From M55B157 sp965657825 (GTDB taxonomy: Bacteria > Actinomycetota > Actinomycetes > S36-B12), in NCBI GenBank assembly GCA_965657825.1, contig CBFHQG010000095.1, forward strand, positions 1-8,620: a stretch of 8,620 nucleotides of DNA, in the 5' to 3' direction. Of the stretch, positions 1-6,827 are shown piece after piece. A model generated the notes under the pieces. It was given only the letters and a program-made list of their open reading frames with translations, ran no database searches and was not told where the DNA came from. The position numbers and the translations under genes were made by a program. Numbering within the stretch: position 1 is the stretch's first letter; each line of letters begins with the position of its first letter.

Positions 1-488
1 CCGATCCCGAGCAGGTCGCGCGCACCATCGCGCTTCGGCGCTTGGAATCAGCACCCCGGACCCGAGCGGAATTGGCTGCCACGCTCGCCAAACGGGGGGT
101 TCCGACGCAGGTTGCCGACCGAGTGCTCGACCGATTCACCGAGGTCGGCTTGATCGACGATGCTGCGTTCGCGCAGGCTTGGGTGACATCCCGGCATCAC
201 GGCAGAGGGCTGGGTCGGCGCGCACTCTCGTCGGAGTTGCGTCGCAAGGGGGTTGATCCACACCTGATCGAGCAAGCCTGCTCGTCGCTGGATGCAGAGG
301 ATGAGCGAACTCGGGCCCGCCAGTTGGCCGCCCGGAAATCACAGAGTCTGCTCGGGGTCGATCACCGCAAGGCCCTCGGTCGGTTGGCGGCCATGCTCGT
401 GCGTCGCGGCTACAGCGCAGGACTGGCCTACGAGGTCGCCCGTGAAGCGCTAGCCGATGCCGAATCGGCGGGGCTCGAAGACGGCTGA
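1..488 (+). CDS. recX: Regulatory protein RecX, 5' end cut off by the window edge
   Basis: RecX binds RecA and RecA filaments in the cytoplasm and limits recombinase and coprotease activity. The reading frame is open from base 3 to a TGA at 486-488, giving 161 residues. Residues before the first possible internal start (TTG at 42) already read as RecX (DPEQVARTIALRRLE), so the true start lies left of the window. The three-helix tandem repeats of the family are visible: PRTRAELAATLAKRGVP, then GLIDDAAFAQAWVTSR and GRRALSSELRRKGV, then LAAMLVRRGYSAGLAYEVAREAL near the C-terminus. RecX normally lies directly downstream of recA, which is therefore expected just outside the left edge (inference). 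Its last 61 bp overlap the end of the convergent MarR gene. Identification is confident; only the N-terminus is missing. Confidence 0.93.
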   Translation, partial: DPEQVARTIALRRLESAPRTRAELAATLAKRGVPTQVADRVLDRFTEVGLIDDAAFAQAWVTSRHHGRGLGRRALSSELRRKGVDPHLIEQACSSLDAEDERTRARQLAARKSQSLLGVDHRKALGRLAAMLVRRGYSAGLAYEVAREALADAESAGLEDG

Positions 489-1078
489 AGACCCAGCTCC
501 GGGGAGTCCGGCGCTGGCGGATCCGATGACACAGCATCGGCAGGAGGTGTGGGTATCGCCCGGTCACTCCCGGTGCTCACCAGCCATTCGGGGAGCAACG
601 TGGCCAGATCGTCGGCGAATCGGCCCAGGAGGTCCACGAGCGTGCGCAGGTCATCCTCGGCGAAGGTCTGGGTCACGTAGCCGAGGAAGTCACCGCGGAT
701 ATGTGCAGAGCCCTCGATCGCCACCCTGCCGTCCGCGGTCAACTCCAGTCCCACGCGCCGCCCGTCCCCGGGGACGGGTACGCGCTCGATCAGGCCTTCG
801 GCGGCACACTCACCGAGCAGACGACTGACGGTCGAGCGTTCTAGCTGCAGGGCCATCGCCACATCGGTCACGGTGACCGGTGACACCTGATGCGCTAGAT
901 CGCTGATAGCTTCGCAGGCGAGCACCTTGGCGATGTCCACGGGACGACCGAGGCCGGGGATGGGGATCCCGACCCCGGGAGGCCGCAGCACGACCCGACG
1001 CATGCGCTGCAGGGTGTGATCGAGTCGCTGGACGAGATCCGATCGGTCACACCCCGGTGCGTCATTTGCGTGTGCCAT
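428..1078 (-). CDS. MarR-family transcriptional regulator, probable repressor of the divergent MMPL exporter
   Basis: This 216-residue protein reads as a winged-helix MarR regulator. The helix-turn-helix lies near residues 68-90 (VTVTDVAMALQLERSTVSRLL), followed by the wing and its basic GDGRR turn near 104-108, and then C-terminal dimerisation helices (about 125-165). MarR proteins bind palindromic operators as dimers and release them on ligand binding. I prefer ATG 1078 over ATG 1084: AGGA at 1086-1089 sits 7 nt from 1078 but only 1 nt from 1084, and a TAGGAT -10 box would start a leaderless message at 1078. Two features are odd. A Gly/Pro-rich insert (about 34-45) follows the first helix, and a 48-residue Pro/Ser/Ala tail has a final stretch that is antisense to recX. 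Three cysteines (10, 55, 91) could sense redox, but this is a guess. Ligand unknown. Confidence 0.88.
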   Translation of the reverse strand: MAHANDAPGCDRSDLVQRLDHTLQRMRRVVLRPPGVGIPIPGLGRPVDIAKVLACEAISDLAHQVSPVTVTDVAMALQLERSTVSRLLGECAAEGLIERVPVPGDGRRVGLELTADGRVAIEGSAHIRGDFLGYVTQTFAEDDLRTLVDLLGRFADDLATLLPEWLVSTGSDRAIPTPPADAVSSDPPAPDSPELGLQPSSSPADSASASASRATS

Positions 1079-1084
1079 ACACAT

Positions 1085-1090
1085 ATCCTA
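1085..1090 (-). promoter_or_regulatory. Candidate -10 box (TAGGAT) of the MarR gene, possibly leaderless
   Basis: On the minus strand TAGGAT fits the TANNNT pattern of actinobacterial sigma-A -10 boxes, and it ends 6 nt before the ATG at 1078. Transcription would therefore start at or next to the A of that ATG. The same bases contain AGGA at Shine-Dalgarno spacing, so both readings support the same start codon. No good -35 hexamer is visible. That position is taken by the inverted repeat at 1108-1131, which fits autorepression. Confidence 0.5.
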
Positions 1091-1107
1091 GCCTGGTTTT
1101 CCGGTGC

Positions 1108-1131
1108 GGCCTATCGGTCCGCCGATAAGCC
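1108..1131. promoter_or_regulatory. Candidate MarR operator: 10-bp inverted repeat with 4-bp centre
   Basis: GGCCTATCGG, then TCCG, then CCGATAAGCC: nine of ten positions are complementary, with the only mismatch at 1111/1128. It lies in the middle of the 71-bp gap between the divergent MarR and MMPL genes. The length, near-perfect dyad and position are what MarR dimers recognise. It covers the -35 region of the MarR gene and lies just upstream of the MMPL ribosome-binding site, so one bound dimer could silence both genes. Binding by this particular MarR is inferred. Confidence 0.7.
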
Positions 1132-1138
1132 TCGATCT

Positions 1139-1143
1139 GGGAG
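1139..1143 (+). promoter_or_regulatory. Ribosome-binding site (GGGAG) that fixes the MMPL GTG start
   Basis: GGGAG ends 6 nt before the GTG at 1150. This supports that start, after which the protein begins directly with the short basic N-terminus and TM1 typical of MMPL proteins. The exporter is therefore translated from a leadered message, unlike the leaderless start proposed for its repressor. Confidence 0.65.
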
Positions 1144-1149
1144 TCATCC

Positions 1150-3543
1150 GTGGGAATCCTGTCCCGATGGGCCGTCCGCCGCCCCGTCATCGCCCTCATT
1201 GCCTGGTTCCTCGCCGTCGGAGCCGCAGTGGGCATCGGCACCCAGCTGGGGGGATCCCTCAACGATTCCTTCGAACTGCCCGACACCGAATCCACCACCG
1301 CCCAGGAGTATTTGGCCCAGCTGCCCGACTCCGGGGGCGCCGACGGGTTGTCGGCACGCATCGTGTGGTCCCCGACGAGCGGCACGGTGGTCGATCCCGA
1401 GGTGGTGGGTGAGGTGACCCCGGTCCTGCAGGAGATCGGGGAGATTCCCGGCGTTGCCTGCGTGATTTCCCCCTACCCCGCGGATCCAGCCGACCCCACC
1501 GGACCGCGGGCCCGGTTCGGACCGGATTGCCCGGAGCCTGCCGGAGGTTTCGATCCCACCGGGCTGACCCCCGAGCAGCTCGCCGAGCTCCAGCCGGCCT
1601 TCGAATCTGCTGCCCGCGCGCTGTCCCCTGTTAGTCCCGATGGTGCCGTGGCGTATGCGACGGTCACCTTCGAGTTGACCACCAGTCCTGACGGGCAGGC
1701 TGATCCGGCGATCAGCAACGACAACCTCAAGCAGATCGTCACCGACGTCGAGGGCTTGAACTCCGCTACGTTGCAGGCTGGGATCGGCGGACAGATCCTG
1801 GAGTTCGCGACCACCGAGCCACCCTCGAGTGAGGCCATCGGCATCCTGGTTGCGATCGTCATCCTCCTGGTGGCGTTCGGATCCGTCGTCGCCGCAGGGA
1901 TGCCCATCGTCGTCGCCCTGTTCGGCCTGGCCATGGGCCAGATGCTGGTGCTGTTCGTGGCTCGGTTCCTCGATGTGGCCACCTTCGCACCCACTCTGGC
2001 GGCGATGATCGGTCTGGGTGTCGGCATCGACTACGCGCTGTTCGTCCTCAACCGATATCGGCAGGCCGTGCTTGCCGGACACGCTCCGAAGACCGCTGCG
2101 CTGGAATCGGTCAACACCGCTGGTCGCGCCGTGCAGTTCGCGGGTGTGACGGTGATCTTCGCCCTGCTCGGGCTGTTCGTGCTCGGCATCGGCTTCTTCA
2201 ACGGTCTTGCCCTGGCGGCCTCGGTGACCGTCCTGTCGGTGATGCTCTCCGCGCTGTGGCTCCTGCCGGCGCTGCTGTCCCTGCTGGGCTCTAAGGCTCT
2301 CGCGATCCGGATGCCCTGGGCCCGCAAGGCCCGGGCGGAGGGAACACCCCATCCGGAGGGCAAGCGGTTCATGGCCTATGCCCACTGGTTGCAAAAGCGC
2401 CCCCTTGTTCCGGCGATCGTGTCCTTGCTCGTGGTGCTGATCATCGCGATCCCAACCCTGTCGCTTCGCCTGGGCTTCGCTGATGACGGAGGTCGCGCGG
2501 AGGGGTCCACGCAGCGCATCGCCTACGACCTGCTCGCCGAGGGATTCGGCCCGGGCTCCAATGGGCCTTTCTTCGCCGCGGTCGTGCTCCCCGAACCAGG
2601 CGACACCGAGGCCTATGCGGACGCGGTCGTCGCTCTCAGCCAGACCCCGGGTGTCGCCACGACCGTCCCCACGGTCGAGATGCTGCCCCTGGTCGTCAAC
2701 AACCCCGGTGCGTTCTCTGCGGATGGGCTGATCGGCTCGGTGCTCATCCAGCCGGACAGTTCGCCCCAGGACGAGGCGACCTCGGATCTGCTCCAGCGGC
2801 TACGCGAGGAGACCGATCCAGCGATCCTGGAGGCGACCGGTGCGCAGGTCTACATCGGCGGAACCCAGGCGATCACGCAGGACTTCACCCAGGTGCTGGT
2901 GGATGCGCTGCCGATCTTCTTGACCGTGGTGATCTCCCTGGGCTTCCTCGCCCTCATGGTGCTGTTCCGATCGATCGTCGTCCCGTTGACCGCGGCGGTG
3001 ACCAGCCTGCTGTCCTTCGCGGCAGCTCTGGGCATCACCGTCGCGGTATTCCAGTGGGGTTGGTTGGCGGGCGTGCTGGGGATCTCGGGTACCGGTCCGA
3101 TCTTCCCCTTCCTTCCCGTCATGGTCTTCGCGATCCTGTTCGGCCTGTCCATGGACTACCAGGTCTTCCTGGTCAGTCGCATGCAGGAGGAGTGGCAGCG
3201 CACGGGTGACAACCTCGCGGCGGTACGCCGTGGACTTGCTGGTTCCGGCAAGGTCGTCGTCATCGCCGCGGCCATCATGTCCAGTGTCTTCCTGGCCTTC
3301 GTGCCCTCACCGAACTCCACCATCAAGCTGTTCGGAATCGCACTGGCCAGTGCGGTGATCATCGACGCGTTCATCGTCCGGATGATCCTCGTCCCCTCGT
3401 TGATGAGCCTGTTCGGGAAGGCCAACTGGTGGCTACCGGGTTGGCTCAGTCGGATCCTGCCGACAATCAAGGTCGAGCACGGTGAGGATGAGATCGTCGA
3501 GGACATCGAAGGGGGCGGGGAGCGCCAACCCGTGGGTGTCTAG
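1150..3543 (+). CDS. MMPL-family (RND superfamily) membrane transporter
   Basis: This 797-residue inner-membrane exporter has the classic RND layout of two repeated halves. TM1 (12-31) is followed by an extracytoplasmic domain (about 32-227) and TM2-6 (229-380). A basic cytoplasmic linker (381-416) leads to TM7 (417-437), a second external domain (438-586), TM8-12 (588-755) and an acidic cytoplasmic tail. The family proton-relay Asp-Tyr pairs are present in TM4 (GLGVGIDYALFVLNRYRQ, D294-Y295) and TM10 (GLSMDYQVFLVSRMQ, D669-Y670), so it should be a working proton-driven pump. The only two cysteines, C104 and C127, both lie in the first external domain. MMPL proteins export lipids, glycolipids, siderophores or drugs; nothing here fixes the substrate. 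It is divergent from a MarR gene with a shared operator, which suggests inducible efflux. The GTG start is supported by GGGAG 6 nt upstream. No convincing terminator follows. Confidence 0.92.
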   Translation: MGILSRWAVRRPVIALIAWFLAVGAAVGIGTQLGGSLNDSFELPDTESTTAQEYLAQLPDSGGADGLSARIVWSPTSGTVVDPEVVGEVTPVLQEIGEIPGVACVISPYPADPADPTGPRARFGPDCPEPAGGFDPTGLTPEQLAELQPAFESAARALSPVSPDGAVAYATVTFELTTSPDGQADPAISNDNLKQIVTDVEGLNSATLQAGIGGQILEFATTEPPSSEAIGILVAIVILLVAFGSVVAAGMPIVVALFGLAMGQMLVLFVARFLDVATFAPTLAAMIGLGVGIDYALFVLNRYRQAVLAGHAPKTAALESVNTAGRAVQFAGVTVIFALLGLFVLGIGFFNGLALAASVTVLSVMLSALWLLPALLSLLGSKALAIRMPWARKARAEGTPHPEGKRFMAYAHWLQKRPLVPAIVSLLVVLIIAIPTLSLRLGFADDGGRAEGSTQRIAYDLLAEGFGPGSNGPFFAAVVLPEPGDTEAYADAVVALSQTPGVATTVPTVEMLPLVVNNPGAFSADGLIGSVLIQPDSSPQDEATSDLLQRLREETDPAILEATGAQVYIGGTQAITQDFTQVLVDALPIFLTVVISLGFLALMVLFRSIVVPLTAAVTSLLSFAAALGITVAVFQWGWLAGVLGISGTGPIFPFLPVMVFAILFGLSMDYQVFLVSRMQEEWQRTGDNLAAVRRGLAGSGKVVVIAAAIMSSVFLAFVPSPNSTIKLFGIALASAVIIDAFIVRMILVPSLMSLFGKANWWLPGWLSRILPTIKVEHGEDEIVEDIEGGGERQPVGV

Positions 3544-3551
3544 CGAACCGG

Positions 3552-3562
3552 GGGCTTAGCCC
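3552..3562 (+). other. Small GGGC/GCCC hairpin after the exporter stop codon
   Basis: GGGC-TTA-GCCC forms a 4-bp stem with a 3-nt loop, 8 nt after the MMPL stop. The stem is short and no T-tract follows, so it is unlikely to terminate efficiently. Readthrough toward miaB is therefore possible. Confidence 0.2.
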
Positions 3563-3636
3563 GTGGGGAGGTGGAAACGAGTTCTCGGTCGTGAGTGGCT
3601 GGAGCCGCGATCTTCGACCAACCGCGCACTATGCCA

Positions 3637-3680
3637 GCACGTAGGCTGGGGTCCGTGAATTCGGGTCCCAGCCTACGTGC
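3637..3680. repeat. Long inverted repeat surrounding the miaB start codon
   Basis: GCACGTAGGCTGGG (3637-3650) and CCCAGCCTACGTGC (3667-3680) are exact reverse complements over 14 bp. As RNA the stem extends inward with two G-U pairs and three G-C pairs to a 6-nt loop (3656-3661), about 19 bp in all. The left arm contains the TAGGCT -10 box. The right arm encodes the first residues of MiaB (PSLRA). The GTG start at 3655 lies in the upper stem. There is no T-tract afterwards, so this is not a standard terminator. It could be a regulator-binding site, or an RNA structure that hides the start codon in messages reading through from the exporter. Confidence 0.75.
3642..3647 (+). promoter_or_regulatory. 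Candidate -10 box (TAGGCT) giving a leaderless miaB message
   Basis: TAGGCT matches the TANNNT actinobacterial -10 pattern and ends 7 nt before the GTG at 3655, so transcription could begin at that codon. No TTGACA-like -35 element is visible at normal spacing. The box lies within the left arm of the 44-bp inverted repeat. Confidence 0.5.
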
Positions 3681-5142
3681 GTCTACGGACAGTGCCTTGG
3701 ACAGCGAGCAGCCGCTCACCTACCAGGTACGGACCTACGGCTGCCAGATGAACGTCCACGACTCCGAACGCATCTCGGGCGTGCTCGATGCTGCCGGTTA
3801 TGTTCCGGCTCCCGAGGGCGAGCAGGCCGATGTCGTGGTTTTCAACACCTGCGCGGTGCGGGAGAACGCCGACAACCGCCTGTACGGCAACCTCGGACAC
3901 CTCGCGCCGATCAAGGCCGAGCGGCCGGGGATGCAGATCGCAGTCGGCGGGTGCCTGGCGCAAAAGGACAGGGACGTGGTGACCCAGCGCGCGCCATGGG
4001 TCGATGTGGTGTTCGGCACCCACAATCTCGGATCCCTGCCCGCGCTGTTAGATCGCGCCCGAGCCCTCGATGAGGCCCAGATCGAGATCCTCGACTCCCT
4101 CGAGGTGTTCCCCTCGACCCTGCCCACTCGACGTGAGTCGGCGTACGCGGCCTGGGTGTCGATCAGTGTCGGCTGCAATAACACCTGCACGTTCTGCATC
4201 GTGCCATCGCTGCGCGGGACGGAGAAGGATCGACGACCCGGGGACATCCTGGCCGAGATCGAGGCCCTCGTCGCCGAAGGCGTTATCGAGGTCACCCTGC
4301 TCGGCCAGAACGTCAATGCCTACGGGGTGGAATTCGGCGACCGGGGAGCCTTCGCCGACCTGCTGCGGGCCTGCGGACGGATCGACGGCCTGGAGCGGGT
4401 GCGCTTCACCAGCCCGCATCCCCGGGACTTCACCGATGACGTGATCGAGGCGATGGCCGAGACATCGAACGTGATGCCGCAGTTGCACATGCCGCTGCAA
4501 TCGGGATCTGATCGGGTCCTGCAGGCGATGCGACGCTCGTATCGAGCGGAGCGCTACCTCGGCATCATCGATCGGGTTCGTGCGGCGATGCCGGAAGCGG
4601 CGATCACCACCGACATCATCGTCGGATTCCCCGGCGAGACCGAGGAGGATTTCACCGCAACCCTCGACGTGGTGCGCGCTGCGCGGTTCGCTGGAGCGTT
4701 CACCTTCCAGTATTCGCCGAGGCCCGGCACCCCCGCGGCGACGATGCCCGATCACATTCCGCCCGAGGTGGTGGGTGAGCGGTACCGCCGGTTGGTCGAG
4801 GTGGTCAATGACCTGGCCTGGGCGGCGAACCGGGACTACGTGGGTCGCGAGGTCGAGGTGCTCGTGAGCGAGGGCGAGGGGCGCAAGGACGGCGCGACCG
4901 AGCGCATCTCGGGGCGCGCAGCAGATAATCGACTCGTCCACGTGGGTCTCCCCATCGAAGTCGTGGCGCGCCCGGGAGACATGGTCACCGCCCGGGTCAC
5001 CCATGCCGCACCACACCATCTCGTCGCAGATGAGGTCGTGGGGGTTCGCAGCACCCGAGCCGGCGATGCGTGGGAGGCTCGATCTGCTCCAGACGCCACT
5101 CCTGTGGGTGTTCCCCTCGGCCTTCCCACGGTGCGTGCATGA
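3655..5142 (+). CDS. miaB: tRNA-2-methylthio-N6-dimethylallyladenosine synthase MiaB
   Basis: MiaB is a cytoplasmic radical-SAM enzyme that converts i6A37 to ms2i6A37 in tRNAs reading UNN codons. Using GTG 3655 it has 495 residues, normal for the family. The N-terminal methylthiotransferase domain carries the three auxiliary-cluster cysteines C30 (TYGCQMN), C66 (NTCAVREN) and C100 (VGGCLAQ). The radical-SAM cluster motif CNNTCTFC gives C174, C178 and C181, followed by the TIM-barrel core (LLGQNVNAYG, MPLQSGSD, TDIIVGFPGET). A C-terminal TRAM domain lies at about 396-460. All six cluster cysteines are present, so it should be active. GTG 3595 and ATG 3631 are in-frame alternatives, but they would add non-conserved residues and have no well-spaced Shine-Dalgarno. 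GTG 3655 follows a -10 box by 7 nt. Its TGA overlaps the ATG of the next gene. Confidence 0.95.
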   Translation: MNSGPSLRASTDSALDSEQPLTYQVRTYGCQMNVHDSERISGVLDAAGYVPAPEGEQADVVVFNTCAVRENADNRLYGNLGHLAPIKAERPGMQIAVGGCLAQKDRDVVTQRAPWVDVVFGTHNLGSLPALLDRARALDEAQIEILDSLEVFPSTLPTRRESAYAAWVSISVGCNNTCTFCIVPSLRGTEKDRRPGDILAEIEALVAEGVIEVTLLGQNVNAYGVEFGDRGAFADLLRACGRIDGLERVRFTSPHPRDFTDDVIEAMAETSNVMPQLHMPLQSGSDRVLQAMRRSYRAERYLGIIDRVRAAMPEAAITTDIIVGFPGETEEDFTATLDVVRAARFAGAFTFQYSPRPGTPAATMPDHIPPEVVGERYRRLVEVVNDLAWAANRDYVGREVEVLVSEGEGRKDGATERISGRAADNRLVHVGLPIEVVARPGDMVTARVTHAAPHHLVADEVVGVRSTRAGDAWEARSAPDATPVGVPLGLPTVRA

Positions 5143-5888
5143 CACCGGGCAGCCTCGCGCGCATCGCCATCGTGCCGGGCACCCCACTGCTCATCCCCGC
5201 AGTGGCGTCAGGGGCGGCTGTCGAACTCGACGATGTACGTGCCGCATCGATCGCCCGGGTCGCCTGGGCTGCCGGTGACACCGGGCACGTGACGGTTCTC
5301 GCGCAGGATCCGTCCGCAACGCACGTGAGTCGGGTCGAACTGCCCGAGTCGATCGACCTCGGTGCGCTCGGTCTGCACCTAGATGTGCGAGCTGGGCTCG
5401 AGCGGCTGCCGGCGTCAGGCCCGGGTACTGACCGGCAGGGCTCCTCGGCGCAGTTCGTTCCGGTCGCGGTGCTGGTCGCGGCGTGGCTGGCCCAGGCCGC
5501 CGGTGTCCGTATCGATGCAGCCTGGTCGGTGCCCACTGATCCCGCCATGGGGGAATGGTCAGGTGACGTAGCCGGTACCGAAGGGCTGCTGCTCATCGCG
5601 GATGGATCCTGCACTCGAACCGCGAAGGCTCCGGGCTCCTTCGTCGAGGGCGCGGTGGAATTCGACGATCGCCTCGCCGCGGCGATCAAGGAGGTCGATA
5701 CCGGGTACCTCACCGATCCTGCCCGGGGCGCTGATGCGCATCTCTTCGGCGCTCAGGGCCTCGGTGTGTGGTCTGTGGGTGCCAGCCTCGTCGCCGGATC
5801 GTCGGCACACTGGCTCGGTGCGATCGATCTGACTGCTGATCCCTACGGGGTGAACTACCTCGTCGCCGGTTGGTCCTTGGACTCGTGA
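5139..5888 (+). CDS. LigB/class III extradiol dioxygenase-like protein, unknown function, inside the mia operon
   Basis: This 249-residue soluble protein resembles the actinobacterial family annotated as class III extradiol ring-cleavage dioxygenase-like, and it sits between miaB and miaA. Visible hallmarks are the N-terminal VPGTPLLIPAVASG (12-25), a central LLLIADGSCTRTAKAPG segment (150-166), and the C-terminal DPYGVNYLVAGWS (234-246). True LigB-type enzymes have a metal-binding His in the N-terminal VPHxPxL motif; here that position is Gly14, so classical Fe(II) dioxygenase activity is doubtful. ATG 5139 overlaps the miaB stop (ATGA), and the gene's own TGA overlaps the miaA GTG (GTGA), so all three are translationally coupled. 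From memory, M. tuberculosis Rv2728c holds the comparable position beside miaA. The location suggests a role linked to tRNA A37 modification, but that is inference only. Confidence 0.75.
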   Translation: MTPGSLARIAIVPGTPLLIPAVASGAAVELDDVRAASIARVAWAAGDTGHVTVLAQDPSATHVSRVELPESIDLGALGLHLDVRAGLERLPASGPGTDRQGSSAQFVPVAVLVAAWLAQAAGVRIDAAWSVPTDPAMGEWSGDVAGTEGLLLIADGSCTRTAKAPGSFVEGAVEFDDRLAAAIKEVDTGYLTDPARGADAHLFGAQGLGVWSVGASLVAGSSAHWLGAIDLTADPYGVNYLVAGWSLDS

Positions 5889-6775
5889 CGTCAGTCCTTG
5901 CCATCGTCGGCCCGACCGCTGTCGGCAAGTCACGGGTGGCTCTCCAGTTGGCCGAACGACTCGATGCGGAGATCGTCAACGCCGATTCGATGCAGGGCTA
6001 CATCGGAATGGATATCGGTACCGCGAAACCCAGCCGTGAGGATCGACAGCGGGTACCTCACCACGTGATCGACGTGTGGTCTCCGACACAGGAGATCAGC
6101 GTCGTGGAATTCCGCGACCAGGCACGTGCGGCGATCACGGATATTCACAGTCGAGGGCGATCAGCGATCGTCGTCGGTGGCTCGTGGCTGTACGTGATGG
6201 CCATCCTGGACGAGATGGATTTCCCGCCGACGGATTCCCAGGTCCGTGACCGTTGGCAGAGGGAACTCGATCGCCTCGGTTCGCACGCCCTGCATGACCG
6301 TCTGGCGGAGGTCGACCCCGAGGCGGCCGCGGCCATTGCACCGTCGAATGGGCGCCGCCTGGTTCGTGCCCTGGAGGTCGTTGAACTCACCGGGTCGTTC
6401 ACCGCGACGCTGCCCAATCCCACCCCTTGGCGTGAGACGACATGGTGGGGCCTGGATGCCCCTCGCGAGCACCTCGACGAGCGCATCAGGCGTCGAGTGG
6501 ATGCGATGTGGGAGGCCGGATTCGTCGGGGAGGTAAAGCGCGTCAAGCAGGTGGGATTCGGAGCGACAGCGGCGAAAGCGCTGGGGTATGCGCAGATACT
6601 CCGCCTTCTGACCGGTGAGATCGACGAAACGACCGCACGTGAGGAGACGGTGCAGGGGACGATTCGTTTCGCTCGACGCCAGCAGCGGCGTTTCGCTCAG
6701 GATGCCCGCATCCATTGGTTGACCGGGCCCGATCCGGTGGAGATCGCACTGCGACAGTCATCGTCAACCTCATAG
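5885..6775 (+). CDS. miaA: tRNA dimethylallyltransferase MiaA
   Basis: MiaA transfers a dimethylallyl group from DMAPP to N6 of A37 in UNN-reading tRNAs, making i6A, the substrate of MiaB. With GTG 5885 it has 296 residues, the usual length. The P-loop-like GPTAVGKS (9-16) is at the N-terminus. It is followed by NADSMQGYIGMDIGTAKP (32-49, with catalytic Asp34), VVGGSWLYV (96-104), the NGRRLVRALEV helix (155-165), AKALGYAQ (230-237), and the basic RFARRQQRRF segment (261-270) near the C-terminus that contacts tRNA. The GTG is buried in the stop of the preceding gene, and no Shine-Dalgarno is evident, so translation is probably coupled. An upstream TTG at 5870 is in frame but adds only five non-conserved residues. 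In many actinobacteria dapF follows miaA; here the operon ends. Confidence 0.95.
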   Translation: MTSVLAIVGPTAVGKSRVALQLAERLDAEIVNADSMQGYIGMDIGTAKPSREDRQRVPHHVIDVWSPTQEISVVEFRDQARAAITDIHSRGRSAIVVGGSWLYVMAILDEMDFPPTDSQVRDRWQRELDRLGSHALHDRLAEVDPEAAAAIAPSNGRRLVRALEVVELTGSFTATLPNPTPWRETTWWGLDAPREHLDERIRRRVDAMWEAGFVGEVKRVKQVGFGATAAKALGYAQILRLLTGEIDETTAREETVQGTIRFARRQQRRFAQDARIHWLTGPDPVEIALRQSSSTS

Positions 6776-6784
6776 TCACCGGCA

Positions 6785-6805
6785 CCGACTCCATGCTTGA
6801 GTCGG
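6785..6805 (+). terminator. Hairpin downstream of miaA, possible T-less terminator
   Basis: CCGACTC, a 7-nt loop, and GAGTCGG form a perfect 7-bp stem starting 9 nt after the miaA stop. No run of T follows, so it may be an actinobacterial T-less terminator or a transcript-end stabiliser. The next gene is convergent, so an end signal is expected here. Confidence 0.5.
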
Positions 6806-6827
6806 GCAGGGCTCGATCAGAGTGCGA

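Noticed and set aside
1144..2394. Long open frame on the minus strand (416 codons), rich in Gly, Gln, Asp, His and Arg
   Set aside because: It is antisense to the well-supported MMPL gene, has low-complexity composition typical of GC-rich shadow frames, and shows no recognisable domain.
3591..3644. 17-codon open frame (GTG to TAG) just upstream of miaB as a leader peptide
   Set aside because: The nearest purine-rich stretch (3565-3571) is about 19 nt away, too far for a Shine-Dalgarno, and the peptide has no regulatory codon run. The stop in the -10 box looks coincidental.
3595..3654. miaB starting at GTG 3595 or ATG 3631
   Set aside because: The extra residues are not part of the MiaB fold and lack a ribosome-binding site at proper spacing. 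GTG 3655 is explained by the -10 box. I cannot exclude a longer form.
5070..5138. Upstream extension of the LigB-like gene to base 5070
   Set aside because: It would overlap the miaB tail by 73 bp with non-conserved residues. The ATGA overlap at 5139 is the usual operon junction.
4048..5187. Open minus-strand frame of 379 codons opposite miaB
   Set aside because: It is fully antisense to conserved radical-SAM and TRAM coding sequence, and its composition looks like a shadow frame.
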